Notes: a model not told the origin generated them from the sequence alone. Shown: positions 1 through 12,337, numbered from the stretch's first letter. The stretch is DNA of 64,000 nt from Pleurotus ostreatus/Saccharomyces cerevisiae fusant (GCA_024196135.1 JAMQCK010000023.1:62001-126000), one strand, 5' to 3'. Translations and numbers: made by a program.

Positions 1-17
1 CTGCGTAAGACACTCAC

Positions 18-1614
18 GCCGACATCCTCGTACTTGACAGGGTCAAACTTGCCATCGGTGAGAATAGCGGACTGGTTGTACTCCTCGCCTAGCATGACTG
101 ATCAGACACGCAGAACGTGGAAACTGCGCCAAATTGCATACCGGTCTCGTCGAAGAGAGCCTGGGACATGAAGGGGAATTGCTTCGCCCTCCAGATGTTG
201 CCGTAGTAGACGGCGCACATCAAGATATACTGGACGAACGTTAGCTATGCGCAGAAGGGCAAAGAAAGCCAGCGTACGGTAAAGCAAATACCGATATCCT
301 CGTTCAGCTGGGTCCAAAGCGGGGTGTACAGGCAGGCAGAGCCAATGAGGTTCCAGTCGAAGCAGACGGCGAAAAGCTAGAAGCTGCGTCAGACACGGCG
401 ACTTGCTACTCGCATGTGCGACACGTACACCCATGCCCTCGTTGTTGCTCGCCTATGGACTGCGTCAGCTCACAGTCTTCCGACAAGGCGGTCAAGTTAC
501 TCACGCCACCGAAGATGTTGCGCATGACCTCGTGCGACTGGTCGATGAGGCAGAAGATGCTGACACCCGTGAGCAGCGGGAAGATCCACTGCGGGAAGAT
601 CTCCCAGCAGAAGATCGCCGCGAAGACCGTCCAGAACATGCGCGTGCGCTTCGACCCGAGGCCACCGTCGAAGTGCAGCGCCTGGAACATGTTCGCGGGC
701 ACGATGGTCGTCGGCCAGAAGGTGATGGACGGGTAGACGAGCGCCTCCTGCAGCAGGCCGGCGAATGAGTAGCCGACGAGCTGCGATGCGAGCAGGGTGA
801 AGATCGCAATGCCCGGGTTGACCTCGTTGCCGTAGTACAAGTCCTGCACAGAGATGACCTGAATGGCGGTGGCGGAGCTAGTGTAGCGATGAGCATGGAC
901 GATTGAGGCTGTCGGACCTGACATACCCGCTGGCGGTGTAGGCCATGATGTACGCGGCAGCGTGCTCCTTGATGTTGAACTTGCCCGGGTTGATGTACCT
1001 CAGAGGACCCCATCGAGGGATGATCTTCTCCCAAGCCTTGCCGACGAAGTAGATCATGATGAGCAGGAAGCCTATTCAAAGTTTGGTTGGGTAATTAGAC
1101 AAAGGTGATGATACTAACGAGACTAACCCTGAGAGACCGACAAAGTCTGGGGCTTGAAGTAGTACAGCTGGGCCAAAACGGACCTACAGAGCAGTCAGCA
1201 TGCAACACGATATGTTAGCCAAAGAGGGCGTACCCGAAGGCAGAGAAGCCTAAACCGAGGAAGAGCATGCGGAAGGTGATGACCGGGAGCTCGTAGTCGT
1301 CGCGGGTGCTCAAGACCTTGATGGCAATATCGTGCGCGTTCTCAATCTTGTACTCCTGCTCAGACGCTTGACCGGCTTGCAGACGTTCCTGTACAGAGTC
1401 AGCTTTCGAATCCAGGCAGGTATGGGATGTCACCTACCGCGAGCTCGGTTGCCTGCTTGAGAGCAAGGTCGTCGTCGGAGGCGGTCGTGGGTCCCTCCGT
1501 CGAGTAGCCCAACTCCTTCTCGAACTTCTCTTCATCGTCGTAACTCGGCGTGACGACGCCAACAGGGTTGACGCCGTGCTTGGGGTCGACGGAGTCCTTG
1601 TCCTTGATCGACAT
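18..1614 (-). CDS. OPT-family oligopeptide transporter (3' end beyond window)
   Basis: Proton-coupled membrane transporter of the OPT family, which imports small peptides or related metal chelates across the plasma membrane. The N-terminus (from 1614) is an acidic soluble tail, followed after an intron by a conserved start segment around DDYELPVITFR and the first membrane span. Later exons carry family hallmarks: NPGKFNIKEHA, the ISVQDLYY segment, and repeated hydrophobic spans with SQLVGYSFAG, FPQWIFPLLTG and CFDWNLIGSACLYTPLW. At least five short introns are visible, e.g. donor gtaggt after the first exon. The last visible exon ends at 18 and a gtgagt intron runs off the left edge, so roughly the last third of the protein is missing. 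Substrate cannot be told from sequence. Confidence 0.9.
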
Positions 1615-3123
1615 GGCCGGTGGACGGGGCGGGGCAAGGAAAGCGTGCGCACGGTCGCCCCGATGGTGAGTTGGCCCTTTAGTACATCGGTGGCGGAGGA
1701 ACTATCTCGTCCAGGAATAGTACCTTATCTCATGTGGGGAGTCCTTCGGAGCGCCAGATAAGTCCTGGGTCGGTGGAACTTGTGCGGCCTGCAACATCGT
1801 GACAGCAGCGTGAAGAGGGCTAGGCACGCGCTGCCAAGAACTCCAAGGCGTTTGAACACTGGCCGCCACACTGGACAGATAGACTTCGAGCAGCGAGGCG
1901 TCCTGAAGCATCAGGTGCGTCGAATTCCCGGGCAAACAAGCGCGGTGAAGCCTACTGTTCTTCGGTCGCGCGTTCAGCGGGGTTCGGATGGCAGGCGTGT
2001 GAGCTGCTCACCTGTCCGGAGTTCCTTGTGGTGACGAAAAGAAGGCACGGTAAGTATCGAGGCCATGCTCCATGGATATGCCAGATTAGACACAATGGGA
2101 GCACGGGTGGCATTCAGGTCGAGAGCACATGCTGATAGACCATCGCTGTCAGTCCCATGCAGTGGCTAGAGCATTCATTATCGACGTACGACATCGGTAT
2201 TCTCGGGGAGGCGAGAAGGCGAAGCGCCTTCTGCTGTCAGAATATACGGCCGACTAGGTGAGGTTGATTTGTTCGCTGGGCACCATATTGCTGAGCATCA
2301 GTGGCGGATGATTTTGTTGGCGTCTCCCAGCCTCGACGACGACGAGGAACCTCGCGTCCGTTGACCCTGCGTGCCGATAAGCATGATTGCCACAGGAACA
2401 ACTCACGAGACGGAGTGGGCTCACAACAGAAGCTCTGATACCACGCAAGTTCAGATGCCGCCGGGCCGTTCGTCCGGCCAACTTGAACTTCGGTCAAAGT
2501 TCAGCGGTCAGAAATGCGGGGTAGCACTCACTGTCGTGTTCCGAAGACACTGTAGGTCAGAGCCGTTATCCAACCTCAGGAACTCTTTCTTCGTCCGCAG
2601 CTAGGGATCGACGGAACAGTTATCGGAGCGCATGCTTCTGTTATCCGCTGACAGTCTTCGGACACCCATAGCTAGGAACCCGAGCGCCTCAATCTTGCGC
2701 GTATACAGCCATTCGAAGATGGGTCCGAGGAATGCCCAAGATAGAGGTCATAAAAATATCCTGGCCATTGTCGAACGGGAGCCCATTTGTGCGATCGCCT
2801 CCCAAAGGATATCGCGACTCTTGATTCGCCTGACGTGCATGTTCTGGACTTAGAAAGAATCAGTAGATGTCCAAAAACCAAAGTATGTTCCAGGCCGTAC
2901 CTTTGAGAGGCGCAGAACCTCGATGTCAAGTGTGTCTCCCGCCTGTGCAACAGGTTCCGAACTTGATGTCGCCTGTGAGTCCAGCGTCACCTGATCCCGT
3001 GCCCCGCGTGTCATGTGGGAATTTCAATTCTCGTAGACGCCGCCCGATCACCAATCACCTTGTCCTCCTCGTCCATCTCCCAAACCCACCCCTACCATAC
3101 CCCTTCCGGCAGCGTCAGCCATC
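1615..3123. other. Intergenic region between OPT gene and DPH3
   Basis: About 1.5 kb with only short, mutually overlapping frames and no recognisable protein. It must hold the divergent promoters of the OPT transporter (leftward) and DPH3 (rightward). The last 60 bases before 3124 are pyrimidine-rich, as usual in fungal promoters. No clear TATA box or RNA gene seen. Confidence 0.5.
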
Positions 3124-3594
3124 ATGGGCGCCTACTACGACGAGATCGAGATCGAGGACATGGCTTGGGACGCCGCGAAGGGCGTCTTCCACTACCCGTG
3201 CCCCTGCGGCGACCGCTTTGAGATCTCGCGCAGGCAGCTCGCGAACTACGAGGACATCGCGACGTGCCCGAGCTGCAGCTTGATTATTCGTGTGATCTTC
3301 GATCCGGTGCGTGTCGGTAGTATCTTGAGACGAACGATGTGTTGATCCAGGTCATAGCTTGACTTTGAGGACGAGGAAGATGATGACGAGGAGGGCGTAA
3401 GCGAGGGGAGCGAGAAGGATAGCGAGGACGATGACTCGGAGGACGACCGCTTCGAGGATGCGCAGGAGGGCCCGGCGAAGGAGTCCGGCGACCTCGACGC
3501 CGCGATGAAGAAGCTTGCCGTGACCGATGTCAAGGGCAAGACCGCCACCGATCACGACACGGCCATCGAGGTGAAGGTTGTGGATCCGTCGTAA
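3124..3594 (+). CDS. DPH3: Diphthamide biosynthesis protein 3 (CSL zinc finger)
   Basis: Small iron- or zinc-binding CSL protein (Kti11/Dph3). In the known family it delivers electrons to the Dph1-Dph2 radical enzyme of diphthamide synthesis on eEF2 and also serves Elongator-dependent tRNA modification. Exon 1 (3124-3306) holds the whole CSL domain: [10 protein letters not shown], then cysteines in [11 protein letters not shown] and ATCPSCSL, ending IIRVIFDP. A 51-nt intron (3307-3357, gtgcgt to catag) leads to exon 2 (3358-3594). The predicted protein has 139 residues, longer than the roughly 80 typical of the family because of a C-terminal tail dominated by Asp and Glu. The ATG at 3124 is the family start. 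Confidence 0.93.
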
Positions 3595-3796
3595 CCTCAT
3601 GTTGTATCCCTCCCTTCATGACCAGATACTTTATGCGGATTCTTCCATTGTTCGAACTGCCCAGGGATGTCAGTGCACAGAATAGTAGTCCGACTCACCA
3701 GAGCGCGCAATCCCAAACCATCGCTCGAGTTGACCCAGTCAATTACCGTACATCAAAAGCATCGCAAAGCATACAAACAGGATGATTACACTGAGG

Positions 3797-5578
3797 CTAC
3801 TTGCATCTTTGTCCGACGATCGCCTTCCCGTGTTCCTGCGTGCCGTGTCAGCAGGTCATAGCGGCAGCATGGCGCCACACTTACCTCCCACTCCTCCTTG
3901 CTAATCCACAATTGGTGGAAGCTACCTAGGCTCCCCAAGATACTCCCTCCCAGCCACCCACCGTATCGTCTCTCAATAGGGTTCCCCGGTGCATGGATTT
4001 TGGCCTTCACGAGGGTGTCAGGTTCAGTCGTTTGCTATGATACGCATAGGCGGCGACTCACGTATGGGTAGTGGTTCTTGAGCTCGTGCGCCAGGCGCTC
4101 CGTGAGGCCGGTGAGAAGCGAGCCGCCGCCGGTCACAACAACGTTGCTCATCAGAATTTGCCGCAATTCGGGGTCGCAGGCTTTCAGCGCCGCGTCGAGC
4201 ATGTGCATGAGCGTCTTGGGTATCGGCCCTGGTGGGCGAACCCACTGCAGACAAGTTAGCGCAGATCAATGAAAGGAATGGTAGCGGAGAGAAGGATATG
4301 AAGGGGTAAAGTACGCACGTTCTGCCCGACATTTGTGTTGAAGAACTGCTCGCCAATGATATACCGCTCCGGACCGAAGTACGTGCTGTACCCGGTCGCG
4401 AACTCGTACTGCTTCGACCCGTGTCGTATCGCCACCCTACGCCTGTCAGCAACCACACCCACACCACTCACGCCCACACTCACTGATCATTCCACCCCGT
4501 CTCCAACACGCCGCCCACACTCTGCAGCCACTCGTCGACTTCCCTCGCTTCCGCCCAGTCCCTGTACGTTTTGGTCGACTTCTCGAAGAGGTCTTGCCGG
4601 AGGGTGAATCGCGGGTCTGCGTTGGGCTCGACGGGCTGCTTGTTGGAGATGAAGGCTTGGGGGAGAAGGTCGATGCCTTTCCGGTGTTGGGAGGGCATGA
4701 CGAGAACGTCGTGGGCGAGGCGGTGGACGTAGTCCGGTATACTTGAGTAGTTTAGGCCTGAGGTACATAGGTTGGTTGGATGAAATGTGCATGCAGTAGG
4801 TGAACACACCTTTTCGTAGGACGAACCCATCAACCACGGGCGTAACGCTCGCCATCTTGCTGCCAATGTCGACGACGAGAGCGGAGCCCTTTCCTGCCGC
4901 GAAGCTGATGCATGGTAAGTGATGGGTAGAGCATGTACAAGTAACGCGCACGAGTTCAAGACGCCAGTATTGGCGATGTAGAATGCGGGGACCTGGTGCT
5001 CCTCAAAGAATATCTCTGCCATTCGCTCACGGTTCGCGGGGCTGTTCCAAGGGGGTTCCGTCGCCAACACGGGGTGCTCCGTCAGGTTCACGCGCATGAT
5101 GTCCGGGAAAGCATTCGTAACGAGGCCAGAGAATGTCTCCCAGTCCTTCACTGCACGTAGGCCGAGTTAGTACCCACATTCCAGTGCGCAAGTCCAACGA
5201 CGTACCCATCCCATCCTTCATCGGGTTCGTAACCTCCATTCCATCCCTGTACATCGACGGCCCAATCTGGTTGACGAACAGGCGGCTGAGGACGGCCTTC
5301 CTCTTCGCTATGGCGCGCTCCTTCTCAGCGAGCGTCGCCCCCGCGTCGGACGCGTCGGCCATGGGGACGTCTTCTAGCGTCGCGTCGTCGTTGATGGCGG
5401 AGAGACGATGACCGACATCGGAGGGGATGATGGCGCGAGGGGTATCATCCCCCGCATACCCAGCGCGAACGGACGAGGAGCCGGGGTCCAGGACGAGGGC
5501 AGACACCTCATCTTCGTAGAATTAGCTGAAGAAGACATTTGTTGATATGTTATTCCTACCTCCGCCGTAGTTGACCAT
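3797..5578 (-). CDS. ARP4: Actin-related protein 4 (nuclear ARP)
   Basis: Nuclear actin-related protein, subunit of the NuA4 acetyltransferase and the INO80/SWR1 chromatin remodellers in known fungi. A 19-nt first exon (5578-5560) encodes MVNYGG and splices over a 48-nt intron (gtagga) to 5511, giving the family start [20 protein letters not shown]; without this exon the start would be truncated. Later exons carry [39 protein letters not shown], the segment [13 protein letters not shown], the phosphate-loop equivalent [13 protein letters not shown], and the C-terminal [21 protein letters not shown]. The last small exon after gtaagt gives the ending [11 protein letters not shown] with stop at 3797. 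It converges with DPH3 and diverges from the SDR gene at 6085. Confidence 0.92.
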
Positions 5579-6084
5579 CGTTGTGGACGAGTACTTCCAA
5601 GTGTGATGAACGCGGAGAACAAGAGCGCGTCAATAGCGCGGGCCGATCGCGTGGCCCGTGGGACAATCGAATTCCCCTTTCGGGAATAATAGAGATCACG
5701 CCCACATCTCACGGAACAAGCCTTTGCCAAGTCGGTCGAAACAAGCGAGGTAACTATGCTTACAACTAACTCTATGCCCTACGTACCCAAGCCTCTGCTT
5801 CCGCCGCAATGCAGCAGGGATTTTCCCATCATCACGGATAGCTGCCGCTCTTTGAGACCAAAGTGTTAGTCAAGGAAATGGATAAAAGGGGCTGCGGGGT
5901 ATGCCGCTTGCTGGCGTAACGCGCGTACCAGCCGGCCGCGGCCCGACGGACTACGTTGCCACAATTGTTGATTCCGAACTTGTCTCTGCAGAATCCAAGA
6001 CCGTGTCTGAATATAAGGTCCAAGTTCTGCGATGGAAGCCTGCACATTGACAAGCACCATCCTCCCACCTAACGCACCATCATC
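5579..6084. other. Divergent promoter region, ARP4 and SDR gene
   Basis: About 500 bases between the start codons of two divergent genes. No supported frame, no clear TATA box and no RNA gene seen. It is presumably a shared bidirectional promoter. Confidence 0.5.
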
Positions 6085-7166
6085 ATGACCTGCAGCCAAA
6101 AGACGGAGGCTGAACGCGCCTCAGAGATGCCTGTCATCCAGCGGCCTGTTCCCCAGCTTCCTGAGTCTCTAGACCTGACTGGGAAGACTGCCATCATTAC
6201 GGGAGGCAATACTGGACTAGGCTTGGAGACAGCGAAGCAGTTCCTCCAGCGCGGTCTGTCACATCTCATCCTCGCCGTGCGCACACCCAACAAAGGCGAG
6301 GACGCGAAGCGCCAGCTGCTCGCGGACCCACAGGTGGCAAAGCGCGCCCAAGCCCCCACCGTCGCCGTCTTCCGCCTCGACCTCACCTCGCACGCCTCCC
6401 TCGTCGAGTTTACCGCTCGTGTCGAGCGCGAGGTGCCCGCCGTCGACATCCTCCTCCTCAACGCCGGCATCTACCCCTTCAACTTCGAGCTCTCCCCCGA
6501 GACCAAGAACGAGATCGGGTACCAGGTCAACCACCTCTCGAACGCGATCCTCGCGATCCTCCTCCTCCCCGTACTCCAGCGCACCGGCGGCCCCGCGCAC
6601 ATCACCGTCCTCGGCTCGCGCATGGCGACGCGCCACACCTTCAACAAGCGGCCCGTCGACCTGGAGAAGCCCGTCGCCGCACACTTCAACGACCCCAAGA
6701 ACTTCAACTTCGTCTCGCACTACGGCGACACGAAGTTCATCATTCAGTCGTTCCTGCGCGCGCTCTCCGCGAAGGTGGACAGCAGCCGGGTCATTGTCAA
6801 CGCCATATGCCCCGGGCAGGTGAACACGAACTTGGGGTCCCAGGATGGCGCACCTAGGTGGGCCGCCCTCATCAGGCCGATCACCAACTTGCGAGGACGC
6901 ACGCCTGATGTCGGCGCACGTTGCGTCGTGTTCGCTTCTGCCGCCGCGGGGCAGGACAGTCATGGGACGTTGGTTTGTGATATGGCGGTATCTGCGTACG
7001 TCTTGCAAGTAAACGTGTCAACGAATTGTTGCTGACATTCAACAGGCCCATACCGTACATGGAAACGCCCGTCGGTCGCGCGATGGAGGAGAAGATCTGG
7101 AAGGAGGCGCTGGAAGCAGCGGAAGGTGTAGCACCCGGCTCGCCAGCGAAGGCGGGCCTGGTGTGA
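6085..7166 (+). CDS. Short-chain dehydrogenase/reductase
   Basis: NAD(P)-dependent oxidoreductase of the classical SDR fold, close to retinol-dehydrogenase/WWOX-like fungal members; substrate unknown. Cofactor motif TGGNTGLG lies near residue 40, LLNAGIY near 130, and the catalytic YGDTK (YxxxK) near 215 with upstream serines; ICPGQVNTNL follows as the post-catalytic segment. Two exons: 6085-6995 and 7046-7166, joined over a 50-nt intron (gtacgt to aacag), giving 343 residues. An internal ATG at 6127 is an alternative start, but the family's glycine motif is intact either way. No other pathway gene is adjacent. Confidence 0.88.
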
Positions 7167-7304
7167 AGGGACGCATCTTACCTATGAACGATGGCGACAG
7201 TCTTCACGCGTAGTTTCCTGCAAATGAGCAGCGGATAATAGGTCATCATTGGGTGTAACAGAACGCAATCAGATTGTAATCGTCCTTTACAAACCTATAT
7301 AAGG

Positions 7305-9555
7305 TCAATGGTGGAAGACGAGCGGGTTCTCAAGCACAAAGTCGATCTGCTCTTTGCGATAATCGTCCGGTATGGCCGTGATATTGTCGTCTTGAAGCTG
7401 CAGGAGAACCTATCGAATGGTCAGCCACTGAAGGCAATGATAATATTGATACACACCTCGTCGTCCGCGTCATAAACGGGCCAATCCGGCCTATCAGTCC
7501 CTAGCCCATCGTTCGGGTCCAAGCTCGTCGCGAATGAGAGCCAATAGTCCATGGTGGCGGTCGCAAGGGCGGGGTCCTCGGGCTCTTCCGTGCCTAACTG
7601 ATACGCATAGTTGGACCCATGAGGGACTGCACCCAGTCTCGTCAATATATTGCGCGCTAAGATTGCTTCAAGGCGTACCTCCAAGCGATGGCGGATACCC
7701 AGTCTGAGGCTGACTAAAGATGAAATTATAGGACGGTACCCCCGCTGAGGCGGACATCTGCGCCCAGGCACGACGAAGAGCGTCGGAGTTGATGTCGCCG
7801 ACTATACGATTATAAATTTATGCACAGAAGCGGGGGACAGAAGGACTGACCCAAAGAAGCAATCCGTTTGTACCCAGGATGCAAGCCGAAGGTCTCGTTG
7901 CCGGTGCCATAAGGCGAACCCACTGAAGGGTCTTCTGGGTAGAGCGACACGACCTTTGAGATTGAGCTGCTGAACACCTCGGCGTCGATGAGTGGGGTAG
8001 AGAAATTATTGATGAAGACGTAAACGATTGTGTCTGTTGTCATGTTGGCATTGGGATTGGGAACGAACAAGGTACCTGAGGACAGTATGTTGGTTAGAAC
8101 CCCAAGAATGGTCTATCGTGAGTGCTTACCCTCGTCAAGAACGTTGCCCGAAATTGTCGGAAGCAACGTATAGTTTCCCTGCGTGTACAAAGTCGATGGA
8201 AGATCGGGCACCACCCCTCCAGGCCCGTCAATGACAGGCCCGAACGGAAAGAGACTCGCTCCATACGCATCCTGTGGATTGATGTTCGCAAGCAAGGCGT
8301 TCGAGTTGTCAAGGCCGCGGAGGCAGTCCAAGGTCGTGCTGTTGTCGATGGTCGACGCGCATTCGGGTATACCGCGAACGAAAGAGCGCCATGCAGCCTC
8401 GTTGTCGGTGGGGTATTTGAGGGGTAGTGTGGCGGCCCAGCCGGACTCGAGTATCTAGATGAGTGCGAGGGATGAGTCAGAAAGTTGAGCTGCATGATAG
8501 TGGCACATACAGCTGCCCGTGCTAATTCAGAGAAATCGGGGTCGAGCATCAAGATGCTGATGATGATGCTGCCTAGAACGTCGATGCGATTAGCGCAGAT
8601 GCGTTGGCGCAGGATACAGCATACCTGCACTGAGACCGAAGACGGTGACCTACAGTGGTCGTCATCAGTCAAAAGCGTACATAATGACATGCAGGAGACC
8701 TATACCTTGCTACCATCACCGCCGAACGCGCTGATATTCTCCTGCGCCCACTCGAGAGCCACTTTGACGTCCAGGATGCCAAGGTTCAGCACGCCATCAT
8801 CTTGCGCTTCATTCCCTTGCGGGAAGCCTAGCGGGCCTACACGGTAATTGGACGCAACGACCATGACGGGTGTTCCCTATGTCGATGTCATGAGCAAAAG
8901 GCGATGAAGATGCAAGACTGCATACCCTCTCGACGCTTTGCTCAACCAAATTGGTCATATTGTATTGGCTTGTACTCCCTTGGTAAAATCCGCCGCCATA
9001 GATCCTGAGGACAAAGGTGAGCGATCGTGGAGAATGAGCGGAAGGAAAAGGAGATAAACCAGAAAAGTACTGGCATGGGGCCCGAGACTCCGCTAGGCCT
9101 GTAGATGTCGAGAGTAAGACAATCCTCAGACACCTCTGAGGCGTACGTGCTCTGAGGGCGAGCACAGATATGAGTGACTCCGATTTTGAATGAGTACACG
9201 AGTAGTACCATACCAGTTGTAGACATGCAGGACCGTGCGTGCTGGCGTTGTACTCGTATTCTAGCATCCTCCTCTTTAGCGCGGGAGGTTTCAGCCGTCG
9301 CTCCCCAATGGGAGGCTCAGCGAAGGGGATTCCTTGGCAAAGGGAAAGAATGAATCAGTCACGCGATTGCATGGGCTCACGGAAGCTGTACTCACCACCG
9401 AAGAAGTCTACATGGGCACCCGACTTCACCCCTCGTATCACCGTAGTGCCTAGCAATACCGTAGGGTCTTGATCGGGAATATGCCGAGCGATACTGGGCG
9501 ATGAAAGGATGCAGAGTACCAAAGCGAGAACGAATACTTTGATGAGCGGCTGCAT
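7305..9555 (-). CDS. Secreted type-B carboxylesterase/lipase (copy 1)
   Basis: Alpha/beta hydrolase of the carboxylesterase type-B (Est/lipase) family, predicted secreted. The ATG at 9555 opens a signal peptide with hydrophobic core VFVLALVLCILSS. Family signatures in order: SEDCLTLDIYRPSG, oxyanion-hole YGGGFYQGS, NYRVGPLGFP, LLDVK-type segment ILDVKVALEW, nucleophile elbow VFGLSAG, and VPHGSNYAYQLG with the probable catalytic His. The elbow is GLSAG rather than the common GESAG. The coding region is cut by about ten short introns. It ends in NPLVFHH. A TATA box lies about 50 bases upstream. The gene is in tandem with a close paralogue at 9946-12277, same strand and same residue order, so a local duplication is likely. 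Confidence 0.9.
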
Positions 9556-9601
9556 AACGCTGGGAGGTCGTCACCGTCCTAGTTGAGGTGTACGAAGCCG
9601 C

Positions 9602-9608
9602 TTATATA
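9602..9608 (-). promoter_or_regulatory. TATA box of carboxylesterase copy 1
   Basis: TATATAA on the minus strand, about 47 bases upstream of the start codon at 9555. The paralogue has the same element at nearly the same distance. Confidence 0.6.
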
Positions 9609-9945
9609 GTCTCTCGGCCAAGGCGGTCTTCTGACGCACGGCCTGACAGCCGGCAGCAGGTCATTATGCAGACGGCGGTAACGCGAGACGCGACGTCGAT
9701 AATGAGGTACTCGCAACGCCTGAACCGTATTACTACGCACCTACTCCGTCATGTCGCCGGTGCTTGGCAGCGTACCCGGTGGCCTAGCGCAGTGATCATT
9801 GCACTCTAGGCCATATATTGCTCGCTATTCAGTCTTGTAGGCGCCTCCGCCTAGCCTTCAAGCAAGGGCGAGGCTATGCCCGCGGGGATGAAGGACGGAA
9901 GCAAAGGCATTCGGCAATCACCGTGACCCCTGGACCCTGCACGCA

Positions 9946-12277
9946 TCAATGATGGAATACAGCAGGATTGTTCACCACGAGAGCGATCTGCTCCCTTCTG
10001 AAATCGTCGGGTATAGTCGTGATGTTGTCTGCCTTCAGCTGGAGGAGAACCTGACCCATCGTCAGTCACAATGCAGAGAAATACTCAAGGAACTGCGCAC
10101 CTCGTTCTCGACGCTATACGCCGGCCAAATTGGTCCTGAGCAGTGTACTGTCAGCAACCACATTATACGTAGTCTCAACCATTGAGACGCACTCTGAGAT
10201 CCCAGTCCGTCACTCGGGTCCAAACTCGTCGCGAACGACAACCAATAGTCCATGATAGACGTCGCCAATGCGGCGTCCTCAGGGGAGGCTGCGGTCTCTG
10301 TGCCGAACTGGTACAGTACGTTGGAGCTATGAGTGACTGAACAGAATAAACACAGGATGCTTGAGACGGAGGGAAGACAAATTTCACCTCCCATGAACGG
10401 TGGATCACCGACCGCAGGTTGGGCGAAGAGAAAAGCGTAGGTCGGCGCACCCGACGCAGAGGCTATTTGTCCCCATTTTCGACGCAGGGCATGGAAGTAG
10501 GCGTCGCCAACTACACAAAAATTTGTCTGAGTCTTTATGACAAGTAGAGGGTAGAAATTAACGCACTTATCGAGGTCAGCCGCTTGTACCCAGGATCAAG
10601 CCCGAAGGTGTCATTGCCGCTGTTGTAGGGGCATCCTTCCAAAGGGTCATCGGGGTACATTGCGATGAACTCGTCGAGTGCACTCCTTACATCTGCCGGG
10701 TCGTCAGGAGGTAGCGTGAAGTTAGCGCAGAGATAGTCGGAGATATAGTCCGTCGTAAAGCTGGCGTTCAGTTCGGGGATGAAAAAGGTGCCTGCGGCTG
10801 TTCAGTACACACGCCAGAGATTCAGAGACATCTGGCCCATACCTTCGTCGAGGACATTTCCAGAAATCGTAGGTATTTTCGCAAATTCGCCTTTCGCATA
10901 CAAAGTCGACGGCATATCCGGCACTACACCTCCAGGTCCATCGATCACTGGCGCGAATGGGTAGAGCTGCTCGCCGTACGCATCATCGAATGGATTGATG
11001 TTCGCTAGCAGCGAGTTCGAGTCATTCAAGCTGCGAAGACAGGCCAGGGATGCGCCGCTACCGGCGGTAGAAGCGCATTCGGGGATGCCCTTGACGAAGG
11101 ACTGCCAGGCGGCCTCGTTGACGGTGGCTCCCTTGAGAGGTAATGAGGCAGCGTAGCCAGATTGTAGGATCTAAGGTTGGTGCGTAAGCCGCGAGCCACT
11201 CCTGTGGGTGAGAAGAGACGGCGTACGGCTGCGCGAGCGAGCGTGGGGAATGTCTCGTCGAGCATGAGAAGGCTAGGAATGATGCTTCCTGGGAATATAG
11301 AAAGGTCAGAGACGCGCTAGTGAAAAGATCCTCGTTGTACCTGCGCTCAGCCCAAACACTGTTACCTGCGCGCATAGTGAGACGGGCTGTAGACACAATA
11401 AACGATCGCGTAACACTTTACCTTGTTCCTGTCTCCGCCGAAGGTTCCTATGTTCGCTTGAACCCACTCTAATGCGACTTTCACATCAAGTAGCCCGAGA
11501 TTCAGCACGCCATCTTCTTCGGCCTCCTTGCCTTGCGGAAAGCCGAGCGGCCCCAAGCGATAGTTGACCGCAACAACCCCGACCGGTGTTCCCTGAGAGA
11601 GACATCTGCATGAGTTGCATGCGCACAAGGCAAATTAGTACACTTACCCTTGCGATGCTCTGCTCCACAAGCAAAGTCGCGTTGTATTGCAGAGCGCCGC
11701 CGATGTAGAAGCCACCTCCATATATCCTGAGGTAGATAGCGTGAGTGAGTAGAAGTGATTTAGGGAGGGAACGAGCCTACCAAAGCATGACGGGCACGGG
11801 TTCAGAGAGCCCACTTGGTCGATATACGTCCAGAGTCAAGCAATCTTCGGAGGTCACATTGAGGTGAGCAGGCTGAGAACGCGTGCGCGAGTCAATGAGC
11901 ACGACAGGTTCAATCAGACGCAAACGATGAGTACTCACGGACTGCAGACACGCTGGGCCGGACGTCCTTGCGTCGTGTTCGCCGTCGGGTAAAGACGCCT
12001 TGAGCACGGGAGGTCGCAGTCGCAGCTCGCCTAGAGGTGGCTCGGCGAAGGGCACGCCTGGCGAGGTGGGTTGGATCAGTGGAATGAGCGTGGTAGGACG
12101 GCAGGAACTGAACTCACCTCCATAAAACTCGACATCGTCGGTCACCTGTACGCCCCGTATGTTGGCGGAGCCGAGGTCAATCGAAGGTCGGGTGTCGGCT
12201 GCGGAGAGCAAGAGCCCTGGATTCAACAGGAGTAGTAGAAGGAGGCAGGAGAGCGCGTGCTGTGGCATGGCTATCAT
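9946..12277 (-). CDS. Secreted type-B carboxylesterase/lipase (copy 2)
   Basis: Tandem paralogue of the esterase at 7305-9555. The N-terminus is a leucine-rich signal peptide (MPQHALSCLLLLLLL; ATG at 12277 or 12268). Family segments in order: VPFAEPPLGELRLRPP, SEDCLTLDVYRPSG, GVVAVNYRLGPLGFPQGKE, LLDVKVALEWVQANIGTFGGD, elbow VFGLSAG, FAPVIDGPGGVVPD, THSSNVLYQFG with the likely catalytic His, and the ending NPAVFHH. The residue after the His is Ser here but Gly in copy 1. A 57-nt intron (10136-10192) separates GLGSQ from RPIWPAY and is missing from copy 1 at the same place. A TATA box sits about 55 bases upstream. Substrate unknown; both enzymes probably act outside the cell. Confidence 0.9.
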
Positions 12278-12330
12278 CTTTAGCAGACTTGAACTAAACT
12301 TCGCCTACAACCGTAGGTTCGCAAGCGCGT

Positions 12331-12337
12331 CTTATAT
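12331..12337 (-). promoter_or_regulatory. TATA box of carboxylesterase copy 2
   Basis: TATATAA on the minus strand, 54 bases upstream of the start at 12277, matching the arrangement in front of copy 1. Confidence 0.6.

Noticed and set aside
406..1079. Long overlapping frames on both strands around the OPT exons (e.g. 192 codons at 501-1079)
   Set aside because: Arg/Ser-rich shadows of the OPT coding frame in GC-rich DNA; only the OPT frame has family motifs.
6259..7008. 249-codon minus-strand frame opposite the SDR gene
   Set aside because: Antisense shadow of a strongly codon-biased gene; composition is unnatural (Glu/Val/Gly-rich) and no motif is present.
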